Assembly (NCBI RefSeq): GCF_001949145.1
Contig: NW_019091398.1
Location: 28,947-92,946, forward strand
Reading direction: 5' to 3'
DNA length: 64,000 nt
Source of the DNA: Acanthaster planci
Lineage: Eukaryota; Echinodermata; Asteroidea; Valvatida; Acanthasteridae
Positions 1 through 9,960 of this stretch are shown piece after piece. Below the pieces are notes generated by a model. That model saw nothing but the letters and a program-made list of their open reading frames with translations, was not told the origin of the DNA and did not search any database. A program made the translations under genes and the position numbers. Every line of letters begins with the position of its first letter. The first letter of the stretch is position 1.

Positions 1-2621
1 GAATTTTATCGGCGGAGTTCAGAAATCCCTCCATGGAAAGCCTACAGAACATTGATCACTCCGTTTGTCTGAATGGATCGGAGCATGTAATTTTCGCGGT
101 GTGGGTGCAGTAAACTGCGCCGAATGACCGCCGTGATGTAGGAGTCACGTCTGTGTGGAATAACATTTTCACAGTATAAATCATAAAAATACAAATAATC
201 AATTAGACATACATGATTTAAAAATACCATCTAAAATTTAGTGACATTTTAGATGGTATTAGTGACAATTTTTCTTAATTCCCGATAATTCATTCGAACA
301 ACTGAGACACCATACATGTAATTGGGAAATCCCAACTATGGTTGGGACACTTGTTAGGGTGCATCTGTGGTGCGATCATCTTAGAAAATTCATTTTTAGT
401 ATTTTCATTGGTTGTAAGTACAACCAAAAATGGGTGGAGTCAAGCGAAATAAACGACTTCTACTCCGTCCCTTTTACTACACCTTCTAGTTATGCGTGCG
501 CTTGAATTGCTCGAGAGACAAACTAAGCAGGTCCCTATACTGAAAAGCAGCGTGTGGCAGAGATGGTAGCAAGTCAATTTGCAAGTCCAAGTCAAGTCAC
601 AGGCCAGTTTGGACCAAACACAAGCAAGTCACAAGTCTGTTTGTCCAAATTTGTTCAAGGCAAGTCGTGCGATGTGTGATTTCAAGCAACAGCCAAGTGC
701 TTCAGACGTGGCCTTGGGCAGACAAGACAGAAGTAGAAGTCACGAGCTATGTGAATGAAGTCTCACACTAGGCCCTATTTTTTTCAAGTACGTAAGACTT
801 ATTAGTTGATGGACCTAATTTAAAACTGCCTCGCGATGAGTAGTTGTCTGACTTGCGTTGGAAACAAGTCATAATGTGCAAACCCAAGTCAAGTCACAAG
901 TTAAAAACTAATTGCATGTACAAGTCAAGTCACGATTCTCAGAAATAGCGACTGAAGTCAAGTCACGATTCTCAAAAATCGTTGTCGTTTTTCTGCTTGT
1001 TGTTGTTGTTGTTGTTGTTGCAGTCACTGTTGTCATCTTTTGTTTGTCTTTATTTTGGTTGTTTTTTTCCATTAAATTTTGTATCTGCTTTAGTGCAATA
1101 GCAGAGACTCCATTGGAAATAAGTTGCAGAACTTTCATGGGCTATCCCTGGTTTTACCTAATTTTTGTGTGATGTGCAAATCTTGTTTGTAGTATTTTTG
1201 TGTTTTAAATTATTTGTTACTGTATCCAATCCAAGTCTGACAAAGTCATCGGTGACGGTGTGTGGCTCACTGTCTGCCAGGAAAAATCAAGTGGTCCCAA
1301 CTATTATGGATGTATCTCAATTGAAGGTTTAAAATCTTGGTCACGGAACTCATCAGCGGCGGATGTAAAAATTTTCCGGAGGTCAGGCCTATTAGATTTT
1401 TCTTGAATGTCTAAAAGTACACATAGATAATACATTAAACTGTTATTTATGCGCTCAGAAATAAAAATCTTGATTGATGTTACTCGAATATTCATCTTTT
1501 AATTTTTCTGTTTTTCTACATGTATTATTTTCTTTATTTGTAGTGTCCGAGAGGGGAGGGAGGGGTTCCCCCCCCCGATCCGTCCGCGACTGGAACTGGT
1601 GACAAACTAAGCTGAGCTGGTCCTGAAGTGTAGAATTTGGCTCCATGTTGTACTGAAAAACTTGCTTTCAATTCAACGAATTAAGTTGACCGTATCTCAT
1701 TCATGCGGTATTAAACAAGTAACTAATTGCATATCAAACGCATTATTATCCATTAGCAACGCGCTGTCTCCTGTCCGCAATGACGCTGGAATCTCCCAAG
1801 AAGGTATCGCAGGTATTGTACGTAGGACCAAAAATCGCTAGTGTGTACTTTTGTTTGGTGCGTGTTTATTTTAGATTTTTCGTGGCCAAAGGCCAAATTA
1901 CGTTGAAAATTACAACAGTTAAAACATCAAAACAAAGTTATGAAATAACCAACACGTTACAATTTCAGTTATGATCCACTAACACCACCTCAATTATTTT
2001 AAAAGGTGAAATGGACAGATAACATTCCAATGAAGTTCCTAAAAAGCTCACAAATTTTGTATAACTGAAAACCACAAATTTGAATTCATGTTCTTGACAA
2101 CTTGAACACCTTAAATAAAAAAAACACCAAGGACAAGTTGATAATTGGATATATTAAGGGAGGATCAAAATTATCTATTCACTAAATTAACAAAATTTTG
2201 GGATGGGGCTGTTTCTGAATGGGCGAGACGAAGTGGAGCACTGAAAGAAACATTACCGAGCATTACGCAGGCTGCGGGAACACCAATCCATGCTCCGACC
2301 AAAAATTGCGCGCGTACGCGTAAACTTAGCAGTCTGCTGGGATCGGCCCTTGGGACTGGCCATACTAGGAGACCGAGATTGGGGCATTTTCAAGATGTGC
2401 AACATTTTTATTCATTTCTAGCAGCTGCCACAACCGCATGTTAAACAGCGCCCTCATCGCAGCAGAGGGGGAAGATTTGTACACAAAATTAACCGCAGCC
2501 TCGCAGCCTCATCCGGTCCAGCCACAGAGAGCAAGCAGCTGCGAAACAGTAACTTTGCTTTGAAGTTTGATTATGCTTTATTGCAGGCTTATCCTCTCAT
2601 GCAGTGTCTGTTTTTAGAAAA
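1..2621. other. Intergenic region upstream of the adenosine deaminase gene
   Basis: I find no convincing gene here. Visible structure is limited to caagtcaagtcacaag-type repeats at about 560-660 and 885-970, a GTT microsatellite near 1000, and a G run followed by a nine-C run near 1548-1577. The last ~150 bases should contain the 5' UTR of the adenosine deaminase gene, because an in-frame TGA at 2568-2570 precedes the start codon and no ATG lies between them. No TATA box stands out. Confidence 0.5.
998..1022. repeat. GTT trinucleotide microsatellite
   Basis: Seven to eight uninterrupted GTT units read directly from the sequence. It lies between two stretches rich in caagtcaagtcac and is not part of any gene I can support. 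Confidence 0.9.
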
Positions 2622-2651
2622 ATGGAGGGTGATCGCAAACAAGCTCCCAAG
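2622..2651 (+). CDS. ADA: ADA exon 1
   Basis: Encodes [10 protein letters not shown] and ends in phase 0 at donor gtacgt. It aligns with the short N-terminal extension of mammalian ADA that precedes the VELH zinc motif. Confidence 0.85.
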
Positions 2652-5600
2652 GTACGTAGACCTATCTGTATCCCGATATCTATCAGGTTGCCCCAGCAAA
2701 GCACAGTTTAGGACGCGTTTCGGATCAGTTTAACCACGGAGGAAGGAGGAACCATTTGACATTCAGAACACTTGCAGGATGCACAAAATCGTCCATAAAA
2801 GCGATGGAGTGCGAAAGGGACAAAAAACCCACACTCCACCACCCTGGAGGCCTACATGTACATCCACCAGGTATGTGAGAATTCAGCTTTTTAGCTGTTT
2901 TCAGCTTTTTTTTTGTTTAGATGTTGACCCTGAATTTCAGCTTTTTTGTATGCCTACACCTGGTCTGTACGACAGTATGGGAATTTTTGCATTTCCGCTT
3001 TTTGCTTGCTGAAATTTCAGCTTTAATTTTAAGTGGATACTCACACCCGTGATCCACCTACATGTACCCAATTTACATTGTACGTGCTATTTCACAATGA
3101 CAATGAATTATGTATACACAAACAACTCTCTCCCACGGAGGAAACCAAGGGCAACAGGTCAAATAAGCCCTGAAATGTTGGCAGTTTTTTTTATGGCAGT
3201 GTAATTATTAGGGGAAAAGTACAGATTCGTTTTTATATACTTGCCATTTCATCAAAACTATTTCAGTCAATCAAAATTATATACATCAATCCCACGTCCC
3301 GGCTCTAAAACTTCCTTTTTTCAAAGTGCTTCCGTAGAATCCGTACACCTAAGTGACCCCGTTGCCTCCATTTTCAACCATGGCAAAGGCAGTTTCCACC
3401 GTCAAAATGACTGATGAAAGTCTTGTCAGTGGAGTTCACACCACACTCAAATTGAAACAAAATACCCAAACCCCATGCCCCACCTGCAGATTACATTGAA
3501 TCTGCTGTCATTGTTCTCTGTATTCAGCGACGACTCCTGGCAACCAAGGGCGTGGTGTTTTTCTGGGTCAAACAAGCCCTCATTGTCAAATATAGATCGC
3601 ACAATTTGTTTTTTTTGTGCCTTTGGCACTCCATCCCTCTTAGGGATGTGCATCCTGAATGTCAAACAGTTACTTATTCAATGTTGAATATCAGACAGGT
3701 ATTTGTTCAACATTGAATGTCGTACGTCAAACGAGGAATTAGTAACTAACTTCACACCAGACGAGAGCTTGAGTGTTTGGCATGTCATGTGGATCACTGG
3801 ATGTCTGTGTACTTGATGCATGCTTGATGGAACTGTTTTTAGGATTCTTTACTGCAGTGCACTTACATGTACATGTACTTACCGTGTGTCTTCGTGGTCA
3901 GGCACCGGGCACAGGCGAGGGGTTAAAATTTGTGTTACACCATGATCATGGTGATGGCCATGCAGAGAGAATAATTAGGTAAGTCTATTCCTTCCTCCGT
4001 GGTCCAACAAGGGCAAAACTACTTGAAAAAAAGATCTTGTAATGTAATCTCTGTCATGTCTTTTGAATGTGGAAGTTTGGAAGGCGTGGCAGGGGTGCAT
4101 GCAGCGGGTCCTTCCTGATAATCTGCCATGTCCTTGGGTCGGGTGTAGGGCTGCAGTGCAAGTGAGACCCTTCTGATAATAGGCCTAATACTGATGGTTA
4201 AATTTCAGGTGGAACTTCACATACATTTAGCTGGGGCTATGAGGCCGTCCACAGTCTGGGAACTTGCAAAGTGAGTCGGTGTTTTCTCAAGTTCTCTTTG
4301 GTTTGGTACATATATCTTGGATTTCTAAAATTAAGAATAAGGCTGGCACAGGGGAAAAAAAATCTTTCTTAATAGTCAGATGGTGTTTTTAAGTTCAGAT
4401 TTTTAGATCTGTATCTACCAAAGACGGTTCTTTCTCAAAATGTCTGCAGGAAACGTGGTGTGGATGTACCGGGCTCCAATGCAGAGGAACTTGCTCAAAC
4501 CATCAGCAACTTCGAAAGGGGTGACCTCTTCAGTTTTCTGAAAACATTCCGAATTTTCATGCCAACAGTTGTGTAAGATTCATTTTCCTTTGCCCTATCA
4601 CAAAGTTTGTAAGTTTGTGGTTTAACCCTCACTGGGATTTTTTGTGGAACATAAGTAATAAGTAGGCCTGTTTAGGTTCTTTTATTGCAGACAAGTTGAC
4701 TTCGTTCAGCACATGCAACTAACCACTGATTGTCAGTCTCAAAAGAAGTAAAATAAAGGGTGATTGTAAAATTGCTTCGTAACAAGCTGGCCATGTTACG
4801 ATTCCTAACTACCTACTTTACCTAAATGACTTCCATAGCAGCCATCAACTCCATGATGCTGACATTCAGTTGCAGTAAAGTGGCTTGCTTTAATACGGGC
4901 GTTTCACAATAGTGCGCCTCCAGGAGTTTGCAACACGTTGGCCAATTACAATGCGCGAAATCTGTCAACCCAGTGCGCATTTGGAAAAAGGGTCGACAGA
5001 TTTCGTGCGTTGTGATTGGCCAACATGTTGCAAACTCTTGGTGGCGCACTATTTTGAATCGCCTGTATTCAAGTATACAACTTACTCCAGTCATCATTAT
5101 CATCATCCTTGTGGACAGATTTGCTGCTTTGTTAACATATACTGTAGTGCCGATAAGGATGCACTTCGGCGTATCTCGTATGAGCTGTGTGAAGATAAAG
5201 CCCGAGAGGGCGTGGTCTACTTTGAAGCACGCGTCTGCCCTCCTCAGCTGGGTAACTTGAATGCAGAGACCAGTTGGTATCAGGATAACATTCAAAATCA
5301 GCTCTCGACACGGGAGGTGATGGCAACCGTCATAGAGGGACTAGAGGCCGGACAAAGAGACTTCAACATCAAGGTCCGACTGATACTTGCTGCGGTCAAG
5401 GAAAAACCAGGTGACTTGGAAAAGAGTTTGACTTTTCTTATTATAAATGCACATTGTGTTATTTATAATTTAATACAAATAAAATGCACGTCATGTAGGA
5501 TCTGATTAAAACATATTTTCCCCATTTCCTACCGAAAATTTATTGAAAAATTTCTGAGACTGATAGCTGAAGACTCCAGTAAAGTGCTCTCCACTTGGTC

Positions 5601-7203
5601 TATCACAATTTTTATATCTATTTTATGCATACTTAAGGTTTTCAAAAATCTGTACTTCCGTGTATATAATACTCGGTATATTGTCCACTTGTTTACAGAA
5701 TGGGCAACTGAGTGTCTGCAACTTTGCAAGGAATTCCCTCATATGGCCGTGGGCATGGATATCGTTGGCAAGGAAAATGTTCCACTGAATCCTGAGATTA
5801 TCCGAGCTTTCCAAGTAAGGATTTTGGTCAAACCTCACATAAAATCAGCCAGACTAGGGCCAGGGTAACTGGAAATTTAGAAACCTCACTCATGACATTC
5901 CCGTGTCTCAATTCCTGGACCTATATTAGTACGGTTTGACATTCCATCTGAAGGTATGATGACCAATATCTCAGGGTCTCGAGACTAGAAATAGACCAAG
6001 GTACTTTTCAATTCAGGTACATATATTGCTTTCAGTCAGTGTTAACTCTAACAACGCAACTTGCTCTTTAACTGAGGGAATACTTCTAGAATTTTCTTTA
6101 CCATCACCAATTCCTCCTTGACTTCCTGAGATGAACCCTAGCCTGTTGTACTTGATTTTTGTAGGAGGCAGAGCGATGCGGCATTCATCGCACCGTACAT
6201 GCTGGAGAGGATGGCCCGGCCAGTAATGTCAAGGAAGCAATTGAGCTGCTCAAGGCCGAGAGAATTGGGCATGGATACCATGTACTACAAGATGACAGCA
6301 TTTATCAGGTTGGTTTCAGGGAGTGCTTGGAGGATGTCACAGGGTGAGGGATGGGCACAGGTAATTGATTAGTTTCTTGTTTCAGGTAGGGCTGTGACAG
6401 GTGCGTCACATCATGGATGTGTGGAGACTGAGAGGGACTTGTACATTATTAGCTGAATTGATAGAGGCTGATTCCTGACTTGGTTGGTCCTTGGGATAAA
6501 CAAGGAGTGCTAAACATACCTGCCTGACAGGTGTCGCATTTTGTTTTCTTAATTCTCTAGATGATCAAAGACTCAGATGTTCATCTTGAAGTTTGCCCAA
6601 CATCCAGCGTCTACACTGGGTCATGTGACCCTGACTTCAGCAAACATCCTGGTGTCAGGTGAGACTCTTGCATTCATATATATGTGAGCAGTCTGAATTC
6701 TAACTACACGCAATGAAAGTTTTTCCAAAATCGCAGCTTCTTACATGGACTCCATAAAATCATCAAATGTTTTTGCTCCGAATAGGTTCACTCAAGACAA
6801 GATCAACTTCTCTTTGAACACGGATGATCCCTTAGTCTTTCGAAATACCATCAACGATGAGTTTGAGATTGCCAAGAAACACTTTGGACTGAGTGATGAT
6901 GCAGCAATCCAAGTTGTAAGTTCCTTCTGAGTTTTGTCAGAGAAATTATATTTGGAAATTTTTGCTTAAAAGAAAGTTAAATTTTTGAGGTGTTTTGGAG
7001 CCCTTCTGTTCTTTCAAACAGTAAAAGAAGTACCTTGAACAATAGACTATTGTACGGGTTTCAATGCACAGCTAACTTATAGGACTGATTTTTTTATGCC
7101 TCGACAGACGATGAATTCAGCACGCTCGGCATTCCTGCCAGAACAAGAAAAGCTGGAGCTTATTCAACAATTGAGGGCAGCATACAACCTCAGGGACAAG
7201 TGA
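2622..7203 (+). CDS. ADA: Adenosine deaminase, complete nine-exon gene
   Basis: The product should hydrolytically deaminate adenosine and deoxyadenosine to inosine and deoxyinosine in purine salvage, using one zinc ion. Exons are 2622-2651, 4209-4270, 4450-4572, 5148-5410, 5699-5814, 6165-6308, 6561-6658, 6786-6915 and 7108-7203. All junctions are GT-AG and join in frame to 353 residues (human ADA has 363). Seen motifs: zinc ligands HIH (14, 16), HAGE (His210, Glu213), GHGYH (His234) and SLNTDDP (Asp292, Asp293). The start is the first ATG after an in-frame stop at 2568-2570 and has A at -3 and G at +4. The first intron falls after residue 10, just before VELH, as in human ADA. Odd point: the motif usually read HxHLDG is HIHLAG here, so the Asp that contacts the ribose in mammalian ADA is Ala. 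Confidence 0.95.
2733..4003. repeat. Inverted-repeat-bounded segment in ADA intron 1
   Basis: A 14-bp perfect inverted match, accacggaggaagg, sits at 2733-2746 and, reversed, at 3990-4003. A third related copy is at about 3132-3146 in direct orientation. Inside, 2754-2828 is a gapped inverted copy of about 3600-3672, sharing tttgacattcag, ggatgcac, atggagtgc and acaaaaaa. I read this as the decayed remains of one or more non-autonomous inverted-repeat elements. Confidence 0.4.
4209..4270 (+). CDS. ADA: ADA exon 2 (HxH zinc motif)
   Basis: Encodes [20 protein letters not shown] plus two bases of a Lys codon. It carries the two N-terminal zinc-binding histidines. The codon after HIHL is GCT (Ala), where family members have Asp. 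Acceptor is tttcag and donor is gtgagt. Confidence 0.95.
4450..4572 (+). CDS. ADA: ADA exon 3
   Basis: Encodes the segment from [15 protein letters not shown] through [13 protein letters not shown], matching the lid and helix region between the HxH motif and the YEFVEMKAKEG block of mammalian ADA. Acceptor ctgcag, donor gtaaga, phase 2 end. Confidence 0.95.
4893..5068. mobile_element. Palindromic hairpin MITE in ADA intron 3
   Basis: Two arms of about 79 bases (4893-4971 and 4990-5068) are near-perfect reverse complements around an 18-base loop. The ends read atacgggcg and cgcctgtat, compatible with a TA target duplication (Tc1/mariner-like). It has no coding capacity; open frames through it arise from the palindrome. 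It ends 80 bases before ADA exon 4. Confidence 0.85.
5148..5410 (+). CDS. ADA: ADA exon 4
   Basis: Starts inside a Val codon and encodes [19 protein letters not shown], then [15 protein letters not shown], ending KEKP plus one base. The EGVVYxExR stretch is characteristic of ADA (mammalian EGVVYVEVRYSPHL). The acceptor follows tactgtag. A hairpin MITE ends 80 bases upstream, in the preceding intron. Confidence 0.95.
5699..5814 (+). CDS. ADA: ADA exon 5
   Basis: Encodes [20 protein letters not shown], then [19 protein letters not shown], equivalent to the VVAIDLAGDE region of human ADA. Acceptor tttacag, donor gtaagg, phase 0 end. Confidence 0.95.
6165..6308 (+). CDS. ADA: ADA exon 6 (HAGE and GHGYH motifs)
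   Basis: Encodes 48 residues including [10 protein letters not shown] (zinc-ligand His210 and catalytic Glu213) and RIGHGYH (catalytic His234). Both motifs are intact. Phase 0 at both ends. Confidence 0.97.
6561..6658 (+). CDS. ADA: ADA exon 7
   Basis: Encodes [20 protein letters not shown] and onward to HPGVR, matching the HFEICPWSSYLTG block of mammalian ADA. Acceptor ctctag, donor gtgaga, phase 2 end. Confidence 0.95.
6786..6915 (+). CDS. ADA: ADA exon 8 (NTDDP motif)
   Basis: Encodes [20 protein letters not shown] and onward to DDAAIQV. Asp292 of NTDDP is the last zinc ligand of the family and is intact, as is the neighbouring Asp293. Donor gtaagt. Confidence 0.97.
7108..7203 (+). CDS. 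ADA: ADA exon 9, terminal
   Basis: Encodes [20 protein letters not shown], then [11 protein letters not shown] and stop TGA at 7201-7203. It matches the NAAKSSFLPEDEK C-terminal helix of human ADA. Confidence 0.95.
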   Translation, partial: TMNSARSAFLPEQEKLELIQQLRAAYNLRDK

Positions 7204-7287
7204 GTCATGACAGGAATGTATTATGAAACACGAAAATATAAACTGTATAATTTTGCTGCCAGTATAACATGAATTTTGCACTGCCAC

Positions 7288-7293
7288 AATAAA
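7288..7293 (+). promoter_or_regulatory. ADA: Candidate proximal poly(A) signal of ADA
   Basis: AATAAA lies 85 bases after the ADA stop codon. A second AATAAA at 8196-8201 could serve a longer 3' UTR. The sequence alone cannot say which is used. Confidence 0.45.
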
Positions 7294-8195
7294 ACTGAAA
7301 TTATAAATCATTTATATATAATTTATCTTTATATAATTTCAATATAAATGTGCACCAGTTATACGTCTGTGAACTGTATTTGATGTCAGCATAACCTGTT
7401 TCATGTTTTGAGGCTTTTAACATGGCTTGCTGTTGTTGCAGTTGGCCACTGTGCAATGCATGGTAGATGCAAGTAACATGCTGACAAGTTTTCTGGAAGT
7501 GTGCGTTTCAACGTGGACCAGAAGTTGGCACTTTCAGTTTTTACAAACCAACCTGATAGAAAAGTAAAGGATGACGGATTACCGACATGCTTGTATAGAT
7601 GATGTGTTAGTTTACTCGTAAATTGAGTAGACACAGAAGCAAAATCATATTCCAGATTACTAGGAGTCTACTTGTAAATCAACCCTCAGTTTCAACTTAA
7701 TATTTTGTTCTCAAGAAGGGGATGCAATGAAACTACTTTACATATTCATGTAACCTTTGACCCACTCCTTTCCACAGCAACCAACTTCAATGTGCAACAT
7801 GAGTAGAACATGACAGGATGGCTTGACCTTATATGTGTCCATTTTGTCTTTCAAATGTCGTACATTGTTATCACATAGGCCGATTCTGATGTATGGGTTT
7901 TATGCAATCAGTCAGTAAAATCATGGACTAAATTAACCACTTGCAAATTTCAAATCCTAGCTCATGCTGACGTATACCATCTCAAAGTCTGCAGCAGTTG
8001 CTAACAAAAGCAGTTATGATTGCATTACCTTATTAATGTATAAGCATCGAGTCATCATTCCTCATGATCTTAACTTGTACCAGTGCCTGGACTGTAAATT
8101 GTTTTATTTGAAGAGGTACTGTATGTTTTTAAGACTTATACCATGGAATTTATAATTCATGAGAAAAAGGCTCTGTAATAAAAAAGAAATCAATC

Positions 8196-8201
8196 AATAA
8201 A
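8196..8201 (+). promoter_or_regulatory. ADA: Candidate distal poly(A) signal of ADA
   Basis: AATAAA on the + strand about 1 kb beyond the ADA stop. It lies 69 bases before a - strand AATAAA (8270-8275) that could end the converging HYR gene. Confidence 0.35.
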
Positions 8202-8269
8202 ATCCTGAGCACCAGTTCAGATTCTTTGGAAAAAAAATTGCCATCTCACCCAAACTGGTTTGTTATAGC

Positions 8270-8275
8270 TTTATT
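8270..8275 (-). promoter_or_regulatory. Candidate distal poly(A) signal of the HYR gene
   Basis: AATAAA on the - strand, 69 bases from the converging AATAAA of ADA at 8196-8201. The proximal alternative is 9716-9721. Confidence 0.35.
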
Positions 8276-9909
8276 TCCTCTCCTGCAGTAAAAGGTTTAA
8301 ATTGCTTACAATACTGGAATCATGGGAAATACAATGTGGACACGTTGTAGCTGCCACACAAGGGTACTCAAATGAGACATCTTTAGATACTCTGAGGCAT
8401 CTTTGGAAAGGTATTAGTACGTGCAGTCTTTTAAAAAAAAATGCTGTGTGTATGGTAGCTTTTCGGACACAGTTGGCACGCTTTAAAAGCCAATACATTG
8501 GTCTCTTATGCACAGTTTATGCAAAAAAAAAGAGAAAAGGTGTAACTTAACAATTAGTCACTTGTAAAATGCTGCTGAGCAGGGAATTCTCACTCTGTAA
8601 GCAAACAAGTTAACATTTCTTCTCAGTCAATGTTTCCAGAGCTGCAGATTATGTAGTAAATCAACTTGCTTCACTGAAGATCAGTTTAAATAAAAAATGG
8701 ACTGTGACAGTCATTACTGAATAATAAATAAGAGTAAAAAGTATTCTGAAATACACACAATGTAGGATCATTTGTTAAAATCTAAAAGATTAATTTGTCT
8801 CAAGTTGGCTAACACTACAAGAGTACAGCACCAACAAAACAGTTTAAAAATATAAAGATATTCATACAAAATTTAAAAAGTTCAAAAATATACATATAGG
8901 TCCTACAGCGCTACTAAGTACTAACAAGACGGAATCAAGGACTATATAACTGGCTTCCATAAAATTGAAAAAAAAAAACTATAGCAAATATGAAACTCCT
9001 CCAAAATGAAAATGTCATACACAGAGAAATTGTACCTACTCCATTAATATTTTTAACTTCTTTTACACCGTTAGTACTGTGTTAACCCAAGCAGATATTT
9101 TCTAACACACCACAATTTTCATCTGAAATGCAAACATAGGAAGCTTCTGATGACTTATCAAATCTAACAAAACCATAAAAAAAGAATTAAAATTGATTAG
9201 CACGATTGCTGACTTTGTATTGCATGGCAGTGGTTGTTAGAAAATTTTCCAGGCTAACAATGCCAGTATTAAAATCACACCAGCACAAACCAAATACCCA
9301 CAAAGAAATGGCGGAGGTATATGCAACTGGTAACTGTTTTTAATTTAAGACTTGCTAAAATTTCTTAGGATTGAGTACTGGTTGTTAAAACACACAAATA
9401 CATGTACACAAATAACATTAAAACATTCAGATACAAGAAAAATCAAAAAAGTGTCAAGACATCAGGATACAATTTTAAGTCGATTAAACTTTTAAGTTAA
9501 AAAAACACTGGTCATAGCTACACCACTTATATCGTCATGTATTGGTGGGAACTCTGGAATTCAGCTCAGACTGGTAAAATAACAGCTTAATGCATGGAAG
9601 TAAGGGCCATCTTCAAAACTGACATTGGTCCCAAAGATGACTATTCTCGCCCAATTTTCTAAGGCAAGTTTTCAATAGTACCACCAAGTAATACTGTGTT
9701 CAAGACAAGTACGGTTTTATTGATAAAAACACATGTACGTATTCAGCCAAAATAAATTATCACTAATCCACCATGCAGCATTTTCCAGCGAGCTCCCATT
9801 ATTTTAATCTGCTTTGCATGTACTTGCCCAACTTTTCTGCTACCGTAACCGGAGTTCGGTGGGATACTTAAGAGTTGTGCCGCAAAATTTCAAGTGAATT
9901 CCACGCCAA
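8270..9909 (-). other. Putative 3' UTR of the HYR gene
   Basis: AT-rich sequence with no coding signal after the TAG stop. On the - strand AATAAA occurs at 9716-9721 (about 190 bases after the stop) and at 8270-8275. Use of the distal signal would give a 1.6-kb 3' UTR ending just beyond the distal ADA poly(A) signal. Confidence 0.45.
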
Positions 9910-9960
9910 CTAGAAGTAGTCATCCTCAAGACGTCTTTGCTGGGAGTTGTAATAGTGCTC
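9910..9960 (-). CDS. HYR gene exon 69: C-terminus
   Basis: 51 nt: EHYYNSQQRRLEDDYF and stop TAG. Acceptor gtcttcag. The C-terminal DDYF, with Asp at -2 and a hydrophobic last residue, fits a class III PDZ-binding pattern, which is a weak inference. Confidence 0.75.
   Translation of the reverse strand, partial: EHYYNSQQRRLEDDYF

Noticed and set aside
42-159. Possible terminal exon on the - strand (DSYITAVIRRSLLHPHRENY, then MLRSIQTNGVINVL and stop) after a cacacag acceptor
   Set aside because: The peptide looks protein-like, but I recognise no family and see no upstream exon at 230-2600. Too weak to annotate.
912-1172. Hydrophobic 86-codon frame with a Val run
   Set aside because: Produced by the GTT microsatellite.
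2145-2444. 99-codon + strand open frame before ADA
   Set aside because: No recognisable family, no splice link to ADA exon 1, and an in-frame stop separates it from the ADA start.
4822-5295. Long open frames on both strands around 4.8-5.3 kb
   Set aside because: They run through the hairpin MITE; the palindrome makes similar peptides on both strands. Only 5148-5410 (+) is coding.
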